Assembly: GCA_025350745.1 (NCBI GenBank)
Contig: JANXXG010000371.1
Location: forward strand, 1-6,961
DNA: 6,961 nucleotides
Origin: Chloroflexota bacterium
GTDB lineage: Bacteria; Chloroflexota; Limnocylindria; P2-11E
Direction: 5' to 3'
Position numbers and translations under genes: made by a program. The notes beneath the pieces were generated by a model. That model saw nothing but the letters and a program-made list of their open reading frames with translations. It did no database searches and was not told the DNA's origin. Of this stretch, positions 1 to 4,057 are shown piece by piece; position 1 is the first letter of the stretch, and the number at the start of each line of letters is the position of its first letter.

Positions 1-162
1 CCCGAACTCCTCCTCGAGACTCATGATGAGCTCGACGAGATCGAGCGAGTCGGCGTTGAGGTCATCGACGAACGAGGCCTCGGGCTTCACATCGGCTTCG
101 TCGACGCCGAGCTGCTCGACGACGATCTTCTTGAGGCGCTCGTACATCTTTGCGTCCGCCAA
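1..162 (-). CDS. acpP: Acyl carrier protein, C-terminally truncated by the window edge
   Basis: ACP carries growing fatty acyl chains as thioesters on a 4'-phosphopantetheine arm in the cytoplasm; its acyl-ACP products feed PlsX, encoded upstream. The visible 54 residues match the ACP N-terminal half: helix 1 (about residues 6-18, [15 protein letters not shown]), then [14 protein letters not shown] with the phosphopantetheine serine at Ser39 in the DSL motif, then helix 2 running off the window at EEEFG. A complete ACP is about 77-80 residues, so roughly a third is missing, only because of the window edge. I chose the TTG at 160-162 because GGAGGT at 170-175 lies 7 bases upstream and it gives the usual short N-terminus ([10 protein letters not shown]). 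The ATG at 145-147 is the alternative and would shorten the protein by five residues. It follows nusB after an 89-base gap, the largest gene-free gap in the window. Family assignment is very secure. Confidence 0.96.
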   Translation of the reverse strand, partial: MADAKMYERLKKIVVEQLGVDEADVKPEASFVDDLNADSLDLVELIMSLEEEFG

Positions 163-169
163 ACCGGAT

Positions 170-175
170 ACCTCC
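170..175 (-). promoter_or_regulatory. Shine-Dalgarno site deciding the TTG start of acpP
   Basis: On the minus strand this reads GGAGGT and ends 7 bases before the TTG at 162. That spacing suits the TTG much better than the in-frame ATG at 147, which would lie 22 bases away. Confidence 0.7.
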
Positions 176-197
176 GTGCCAGAACTTCCTGTTCCCC

Positions 198-217
198 CGC
201 CGGCTTCGCCCCCGGCG
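198..217 (-). repeat. Small GC-rich hairpin in the nusB-acpP gap
   Basis: On the minus strand, CGCCGG, an 8-base spacer (GGGCGAAG) and CCGGCG form a perfect 6-bp stem in the transcript between nusB and acpP. It is followed by GGGGGAACAG rather than a U-tract, so it does not look like an intrinsic terminator. It could be a weak pausing or RNA-processing element, or chance in GC-rich DNA. Only the inverted repeat is observed; any role is inference. Confidence 0.35.
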
Positions 218-251
218 TCAGGCAAAGTGTCGCCGTTGCGATGCTCGCTCG

Positions 252-692
252 TCAATCCGAGCCCTTGGTCGCGCCGGTCTTACCGCCCAGCGCGGTCGCG
301 AGGACCCCGTTCACGAACTTGGGTGCGGCCTCGGAGCCGAACAGCTTCGCCAGCTCGACCGCCTCGTCGATGATGACCCCTGGCGGCGCGTCGCCCGAGA
401 TGCGGAGCTCGTAGAGAGCGATGCGCAGCACGTTCTTGTCGATCTTGGCCATCTGATCGATCGGGAACTCGGGCGCCAGCGCGGCGATCTCACCATCCAG
501 CTGCTTCCGGTTATCCAGGACCCCCTGGACCAGGTCCCAGGCGAACCCTGCGGACTGCTCGGTCAGGCCGGCGCGGAACGCCCCCCGGGTCCAGGTGTCC
601 TTCGGGTCGCCGCGGTTGAAGTCGATCTCGAACAGCGTCTGGAGCGCCACCCGCCGCGCCGGATGACGACCGGCCCGCTCAGGCCGCTTCAC
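252..692 (-). CDS. nusB: Transcription antitermination factor NusB
   Basis: NusB is a small all-helical RNA-binding protein. With NusE (S10) it binds the boxA element of nascent rRNA leaders and helps RNA polymerase read through terminators in rRNA operons. The 146 residues match the normal length of about 140-150. An Arg-rich N-terminus precedes the signature [14 protein letters not shown] (about residues 12-25). The C-terminal half carries [27 protein letters not shown] and the closing PKFVNGVLA, all strongly diagnostic. The start is GTG at 690-692, which overlaps the plsX stop as GTGA (4 bases). Upstream there is no good Shine-Dalgarno sequence, so translation is probably coupled to plsX. 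Being placed between plsX and acpP ties an rRNA transcription factor to lipid-synthesis genes. The C-terminus ends normally ([10 protein letters not shown]). The identification is secure. Confidence 0.96.
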   Translation of the reverse strand: MKRPERAGRHPARRVALQTLFEIDFNRGDPKDTWTRGAFRAGLTEQSAGFAWDLVQGVLDNRKQLDGEIAALAPEFPIDQMAKIDKNVLRIALYELRISGDAPPGVIIDEAVELAKLFGSEAAPKFVNGVLATALGGKTGATKGSD

Positions 693-1708
693 GCTGTCGC
701 GCCCGGTCCGGCACCCTGACCGGCCTTCTGTCCAGCTTGGATCGCGCCGATGAGGCCCTGCGACACCGAGCGCTCGGCGACCTTGATCGCGTGCCGCAGC
801 ATGTTCGCGCGCGCGCGCCCGTGGGTCACGACCGAAACACCGCCCACGCCCAGCAGGGGCGCGGAAACGTATTCGTCGTAATCGAGCCGGCCGCGGAGCT
901 TGCGCACGCCGCCGAGCGCGATGACATAGGCGATCTTGCCGAGGACCCCGCCGAAGATGTCGTTTCGGATGCCGTCGCGGAAGACGTCGACGACGCCTTC
1001 CATGCCCTTCGCGAGCACATTCCCGGTAAAGCCGTCGCAGACCACGATGTCGGTCGTGCCCCGGAGCGGATCGCGCCCCTCGATGTTGCCGAAGAACGTG
1101 ATGTCAGCCGCGCCGGACAGCAGGGCGTGGGCCTCGTGTTGGAGCCGTCCGCCCTTGCCCGATTCCTCGCCCACGCTCATCAGGCCCACGGTCGGCCGGG
1201 CGACGCCGTGCACCCGCTCCATGAACCGTGAGGCCATCTGGGCGTATTGGAGGAGGTTGTGGGCCTCGGCGTCCATCGTCGCACCGGCGTCGATGAGACA
1301 GGCAGGGGTGCCCTTGACCGTCGGGAGCATGCCGCACAGCGCCGGACGGTCGATCCCGGGGATTCGCTTCAGGATGAGGACGGCGGAGGCCATCGTCGCG
1401 CCGGTGTTGCCCGCGCTCACGACGGCATCGGCGGCGCCACGCTTCACCAGCTCCGTCGCGACGCCGATGGATGTATCCGTCCGGCGGCGAAGCTCCGACG
1501 AGGGATGTTCGTGCATCTCGACCACGTCGCGCGCATCCACGACGGTGATGCCCGGACGCGGGGCGGTCCCGAGCGCGGCGCGAACGACCTCTTCGCGCCC
1601 CACGAGAATGATGTCGGCGACGCCACCGCTGTCCCGGTACAGCAACGCGCCCCGGACGATCTCGTCCGGGGCGTGGTCACCACCCATCGCGTCGACCGCG
1701 ATGCGCAT
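689..1708 (-). CDS. plsX: Phosphate acyltransferase PlsX (acyl-ACP:phosphate transacylase)
   Basis: PlsX converts acyl-ACP plus phosphate into acyl-phosphate and free ACP. PlsY then uses acyl-phosphate to acylate glycerol-3-phosphate, the first step of phospholipid synthesis. It is a peripheral membrane enzyme. The 339 residues equal the usual length of about 330-345. The N-terminus MRIAVDAMGGDHAP is the family signature. Further landmarks are VSAGNTGATMASAV near residue 100, DRPALCGMLPT, MSVGEESGKG, FFGNIEGRD, and VCDGFTGNVLAKGMEG in the second half. The last 15 or so residues are a Gly/Ala/Gln-rich tail of no evident function. The start is ATG at 1706-1708, with GCGGAGGAG filling the 9 bases between it and the rpmF stop; its spacing is short. 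The 3' end overlaps nusB by 4 bases. rpmF-plsX adjacency is a classic bacterial pairing. There is no sign of damage. Confidence 0.97.
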   Translation of the reverse strand: MRIAVDAMGGDHAPDEIVRGALLYRDSGGVADIILVGREEVVRAALGTAPRPGITVVDARDVVEMHEHPSSELRRRTDTSIGVATELVKRGAADAVVSAGNTGATMASAVLILKRIPGIDRPALCGMLPTVKGTPACLIDAGATMDAEAHNLLQYAQMASRFMERVHGVARPTVGLMSVGEESGKGGRLQHEAHALLSGAADITFFGNIEGRDPLRGTTDIVVCDGFTGNVLAKGMEGVVDVFRDGIRNDIFGGVLGKIAYVIALGGVRKLRGRLDYDEYVSAPLLGVGGVSVVTHGRARANMLRHAIKVAERSVSQGLIGAIQAGQKAGQGAGPGATA

Positions 1709-1717
1709 CTCCTCCGC

Positions 1718-1921
1718 CTAAGAGGCGGCGGTGCGCTTCTTTGCGCGGATCTTGATCACCTGGCGGCCTCGGTACATGCCGCAGTGCGGGCAGGCCTGAT
1801 GAGACGGCTTCGGGCTCTTGCACTGGGGGCAGGGCACGAGCGTCTGCGCCTTAAGGCGCAGGTGGCTGCGGCGGTCACCCTGCGCAGCGTGCGGAGTTCG
1901 CTTTTTCGGTTCGCCGGCCAA
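1718..1921 (-). CDS. rpmF: 50S ribosomal protein L32 (bL32), zinc-binding form
   Basis: bL32 is a small protein of the large ribosomal subunit. The 67-residue product has the family order: a basic N-terminus (EPKKRTPHAAQGDRRSH), the conserved HLRLKAQTLVPCPQC block, and a four-cysteine zinc ribbon at Cys31, Cys34, Cys44 and Cys47 (CPQC then CPHC), followed by GMYRGRQVI. A basic tail, KIRAKKRTAAS, closes it. All four cysteines are present, so this is the zinc-binding paralogue type (C+), not the cysteine-free zinc-starvation type. There is no ATG; the TTG at 1919-1921 has AGGGGAG 7 bases upstream and gives the expected short lead-in before the basic region. plsX begins 9 bases downstream. The usual partner, DUF177, lies upstream but is separated from rpmF by a broken hydrolase gene. 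Confidence 0.96.
   Translation of the reverse strand: MAGEPKKRTPHAAQGDRRSHLRLKAQTLVPCPQCKSPKPSHQACPHCGMYRGRQVIKIRAKKRTAAS
1844..1861. repeat. Perfect 18-bp palindrome inside rpmF
   Basis: CTGCGCCTT is followed directly by AAGGCGCAG, its exact reverse complement, with no spacer. It lies over rpmF codons for Leu21 to Gln26, next to the family's conserved LKA block. Symmetry of this length could be a dimeric-protein site or an accident of codon choice; the sequence alone does not decide. The repeat is certain, its function unknown. Confidence 0.5.
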
Positions 1922-1928
1922 TTCGAAA

Positions 1929-1935
1929 CTCCCCT
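1929..1935 (-). promoter_or_regulatory. Shine-Dalgarno site for the TTG start of rpmF
   Basis: On the minus strand this reads AGGGGAG, 7 bases before the TTG at 1921. It is the evidence for a non-ATG start, since no ATG or GTG is available nearby in frame. Confidence 0.7.
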
Positions 1936-1974
1936 AAATACTTCCTGAATGGTTGATGGTAAGCGTAGCGGTCG

Positions 1975-2479
1975 TCAGCCCCCTGCGCGAAGCACGCGAA
2001 GGGAGAAGGCGAGCAGTGTCCACATCTCGCCGAGCCAGAAGCCAGGGCCGCTGTCCTCCTGTCCCCCGGGCAGCGGCGAAGCGTGCGAGATGAGATGGGA
2101 GACCGTCAGCTCGGTCGGTCCCTCGCGCGGGGCCGCGGCCGCGGCGGTCGTCTCCGCGATCGGCTCGAAGCGATCGCCCGCGTCGTGCAGCCAGAACACG
2201 GGCGGCCTGATCGTCACCCACTTCGTCCGTGGCGAGAGCTGATCGATCGCCAAAGCCGGGGCGCCACCACGACACGCGCATCTCGGTCCCCGCGAATCGC
2301 TCACGGGTCTCGCTCTCGCCTGGCGACGGGCTCACGAGGGCGGCAGCGTTCCAATTCCAGAGGGCGGTCGTGTAGATGTCCGCCACGATCACGCCGGCCT
2401 GAAGACCCGGCCGGACCAACGGCCTCCAGGCGAGGCCGAGCACGGTGATGAGGACGACGAGCGCGATGCGGCGCTTCAC
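1975..2479 (-). pseudogene. Remnant of a membrane-anchored alpha/beta hydrolase, internally deleted and frame-broken
   Basis: Two reading frames join to make one broken gene. The first starts at GTG 2477-2479, 8 bases after the DUF177 stop. It gives a basic start (MKRRIALVVLITVLG), a hydrophobic anchor over about residues 5-17, then SPSPGESETRERF and MRVSWWRPGF, which resembles the entry strand of alpha/beta hydrolases. Near 2240-2262 the plausible protein moves to another frame: PRTKWVTIRPPVFWLHDAGD, RFEPIAE, VSHLISHASPLPGG, ending at TGA 1975-1977. That part resembles a hydrolase C-terminal end, with PVFWLHDAGDRFEPI matching the common PVLLVHGxxDxxVP strand (catalytic Asp at 2173-2175) and a candidate catalytic His at 2083-2085. 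The nucleophile elbow GxSxG and the central fold are absent from both frames; about 110-160 residues appear missing. If left unshifted, the first frame runs Arg-rich to 1934, typical of out-of-frame GC-rich DNA. A one-base error in CCCC (2258-2261) would restore a 167-residue frame but not the missing core. The hydrolase family call is inference from motifs. Confidence 0.6.
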
Positions 2480-2487
2480 GGCCGGCG

Positions 2488-3027
2488 CTACTTCTCGGTG
2501 AGGTCCTTCAGCCCCTGCAGCGCGGACCATCGCGCATCGGTCGTCTCATCGTGCGCGTGCGGCCGTTCGTTGCGGTCCTCCCCGCAGACCGGGCAGAGAC
2601 CCGCGCAATCCTCACGACACAGGGGAGCGAGCGGCGTCGCGAGGATCAGCTCCTCACGCAGGAGATCCGTGACGTCGACCGTGAAGTCCGAGCCGATGGT
2701 CTTCGCATCGGCTGGCGCCGCGATGACCGCGACGCCGGTATCGACAGGGATCGTCGCGTAGTACTGCTCCGCGAAGTCGGCGTGCACCGGCGCGTCGATC
2801 GGCTTCAGGCAACGGGCGCAGGTCGCGGCCACGTGCGCGTCGGCTGCGCCCTCGAAGAACGGGCCGGGATTCGTATGCGTCGCATGGAACTTGGCGTCGA
2901 TGTCGACGATCGACGCATCCAGAAGGCCGGCGTTATCGCCGCGGGGATCGATCGGCGATTCGGCTACCTCGAGGTCGAGACGAGTGCCCAGCGGCTGCTT
3001 GAGGAGAGGCGCGATGTTGATGTCCAC
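2488..3027 (-). CDS. yceD: DUF177/YceD family protein, rRNA accumulation factor
   Basis: DUF177 (YceD) proteins are widespread, sit beside rpmF in many bacteria, and have been linked to accumulation of 23S rRNA; the exact mechanism is unsettled. The 179 residues are the expected length. The family pattern is clear: an N-terminal half beginning MDINIAPLLKQPLGTRL, a CARC pair at Cys70 and Cys73, the acidic strand VDVTDLLREELILATPLAPL (about 117-136), then CREDCAGLCPVCGEDRN with Cys137, Cys141, Cys145 and Cys148. The cysteines probably bind zinc, and the block ending LCPVCGEDRN is the hallmark. The start is GTG at 3025-3027, with AGGTGA at 3034-3039 ending 6 bases upstream and overlapping the TAG stop of the SepIVA-like gene. 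The usual immediate rpmF neighbour is here displaced by the hydrolase remnant. The symbol is given by family analogy. Confidence 0.9.
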   Translation of the reverse strand: MDINIAPLLKQPLGTRLDLEVAESPIDPRGDNAGLLDASIVDIDAKFHATHTNPGPFFEGAADAHVAATCARCLKPIDAPVHADFAEQYYATIPVDTGVAVIAAPADAKTIGSDFTVDVTDLLREELILATPLAPLCREDCAGLCPVCGEDRNERPHAHDETTDARWSALQGLKDLTEK

Positions 3028-3037
3028 CGAATGTCAC

Positions 3038-3505
3038 CTATGACTCGGGCACGGGGTCGGGACGGCGCTCGTCGAGGACCTCGAGGCTCTTCTTCACGAT
3101 CGAGAGGGTCTTCACGAGATCGCTCTCGAGCCGGAGGAGGACATCGGATGCGTAGCCGTCCGCGCCGCGCATCGTCTCGTCGGCCTTCGTCTGGGCCCGA
3201 TTCTCGATCTCGTCTGACCGGCCCTCGGCCTCGCGGATGATCGACTGATCCTGGAGGAGCAGTGCAGCCTGCTCCTGGGCGGCGCCGATGATCTGCTCGC
3301 CCTCTTCCCGGGCCTTCTGCACAACGCGGTCGCTCTCCTGGACGATGCGGCGCGCGGACTTGACCTCTTCGGGGATCGCGACCCGCATCTGGTCGATCAG
3401 GTCCAGGACAGCCGCCTGCTCGAGGATGACCTGGCTCGTCATGGGGAACTTTCGGGCATTGACGACGAGGGCCTCGAGCCGCTCGACGAGGAATTGGATG
3501 TCCAC
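3038..3505 (-). CDS. SepIVA/DivIVA-like coiled-coil protein
   Basis: This 155-residue protein resembles, from memory, the actinobacterial SepIVA family (mycobacterial Rv2927c), a DivIVA-like cytoplasmic protein of septum and envelope assembly that also lies beside a DUF177 gene. Matching landmarks are the N-terminal RLEALVVNARKFPMTSQVIL, then VLDLIDQMRVAIPEEVKSAR (about 33-52), where the mycobacterial protein has a very similar VLELIDDIKDAIPGEL stretch. Residues about 50-115 are a charged, Gln/Glu/Ala/Arg-rich heptad-like region, probably coiled coil. The end, YASDVLLRLESDLVKTLSIV (about 118-137), resembles the family's C-terminal helix. It is much shorter than the mycobacterial protein (about 245 residues as I recall), the difference lying in the coiled coil. 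No signal peptide or membrane segment is seen. The start is GTG at 3503-3505, with GGGAGGG at 3511-3517 placed 5 bases upstream; rsmD ends 2 bases before. Function is inferred from homology and context. An ATP-synthase-b-like call is a known misannotation risk. Confidence 0.75.
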   Translation of the reverse strand: MDIQFLVERLEALVVNARKFPMTSQVILEQAAVLDLIDQMRVAIPEEVKSARRIVQESDRVVQKAREEGEQIIGAAQEQAALLLQDQSIIREAEGRSDEIENRAQTKADETMRGADGYASDVLLRLESDLVKTLSIVKKSLEVLDERRPDPVPES

Positions 3506-3507
3506 GA

Positions 3508-4050
3508 TTACCCTCCCGCAGCGTCCCCACTGTAGTGGAGCAGCAGGAGCGTTTCCTCACCGATCTCCTTGGTCCGTGCGATGCGCAGCGTCTCCGGGAT
3601 GCGCGGCAGGTGCTTCCGGAGCGCCCGCGCGACCACCAACCGCCCTGGAGCGGCGACCTTGGCGAGCGCCGCCGTGTGCGTCTCCACATCCGCGAACGGC
3701 GGATCGCAGAACGCGATGTCCGCGGTGACCGGGCCGTCCAGGAACCGCAGGACGTCCGCCCGGACGACGGTAGAGCGACCCGTGAAGCCCGTTGTCTCGA
3801 GATTCCTGCGCAGGGCCGCGATCGCCGGCGGGGCCTGCTCGACGAACGTGGCCCGCGCCGCGCCTCGCGACAGCGCCTCGATCCCAAGGGTGCCCGCGCC
3901 GGCGAACAGATCGAGGATGACTGCGTCCGCCAGCTGCGGCTCGAGGATGCCGAACAGCGTCTCCCGGATGCGGTCGGTCGCCGATCGGGTGCCCCCGCCG
4001 GCCGCCACGATGAGCCGTCGCCCCTTCGCCTCGCCGGCGATCACCCGCAC
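3508..4050 (-). CDS. rsmD: 16S rRNA (guanine(966)-N(2))-methyltransferase RsmD
   Basis: RsmD uses S-adenosylmethionine to methylate N2 of G966 in 16S rRNA within the assembling 30S subunit. The 180 residues match the family length of about 180-200. Seen in order: MRVIAGEAKGRRL at the N-terminus, TDRIRETLFGIL (about 25-36), the SAM-binding motif DLFAGAGTLGIEALSRG (47-63), an acidic position after strand 2 (FVEQ, 69-72), the catalytic DPPF at 116-119 (CDPPF), and a C-terminal EIGEETLLLLHYS strand. The start is GTG at 4048-4050, giving the normal MRxIAG opening; its Shine-Dalgarno is poor, and the recG stop lies only 7 bases upstream, so coupled translation is likely. In Actinobacteria coaD usually follows rsmD; here a SepIVA-like gene follows instead. 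Confidence 0.95.
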   Translation of the reverse strand: MRVIAGEAKGRRLIVAAGGGTRSATDRIRETLFGILEPQLADAVILDLFAGAGTLGIEALSRGAARATFVEQAPPAIAALRRNLETTGFTGRSTVVRADVLRFLDGPVTADIAFCDPPFADVETHTAALAKVAAPGRLVVARALRKHLPRIPETLRIARTKEIGEETLLLLHYSGDAAGG

Positions 4051-4057
4051 CTGTTGC

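Noticed and set aside
226..255. Possible promoter for acpP: TTGACG at 250-255 and GACACT at 226-231 (minus strand, 18-base spacer)
   Set aside because: The -10 matches only three of six consensus bases and the -35 covers the nusB stop; too weak to call in a GC-rich genome.
806..816. Alternating CG run, possible Z-DNA-forming stretch in plsX
   Set aside because: Only 11 bases long and expected in GC-rich coding sequence.
936..1721. Long plus-strand reading frames, including one across plsX
   Set aside because: They mirror the minus-strand genes, are low-complexity Arg/Ser/Pro-rich, and lack Shine-Dalgarno sites or family motifs.
1939..1966. Possible promoter before rpmF (TTACCA and TATTTA on the minus strand)
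   Set aside because: The start of transcription would fall on or after the Shine-Dalgarno site, leaving no usable leader; the region is better read as a short leader in an operon.
2258..2261. A single extra base in the GGGG run (CCCC on the minus strand) as the whole explanation of the broken gene
   Set aside because: Removing one base restores a 167-residue frame, but the protein would still lack the GxSxG elbow and central strands of the family it resembles, so a larger out-of-frame deletion explains more. Not excluded.
1934..2261. The unshifted frame continuing to 1934 as the true C-terminus
   Set aside because: It is Arg- and Gly-rich with no recognisable motif, as expected for an out-of-frame reading of GC-rich coding DNA, while the alternative frame reads as a normal folded protein.
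2488..3505. The SepIVA-like gene and DUF177 as one fused protein or a new two-gene system
   Set aside because: Separate stop and start with a clear Shine-Dalgarno site between them, and the pairing is already known from Actinobacteria.
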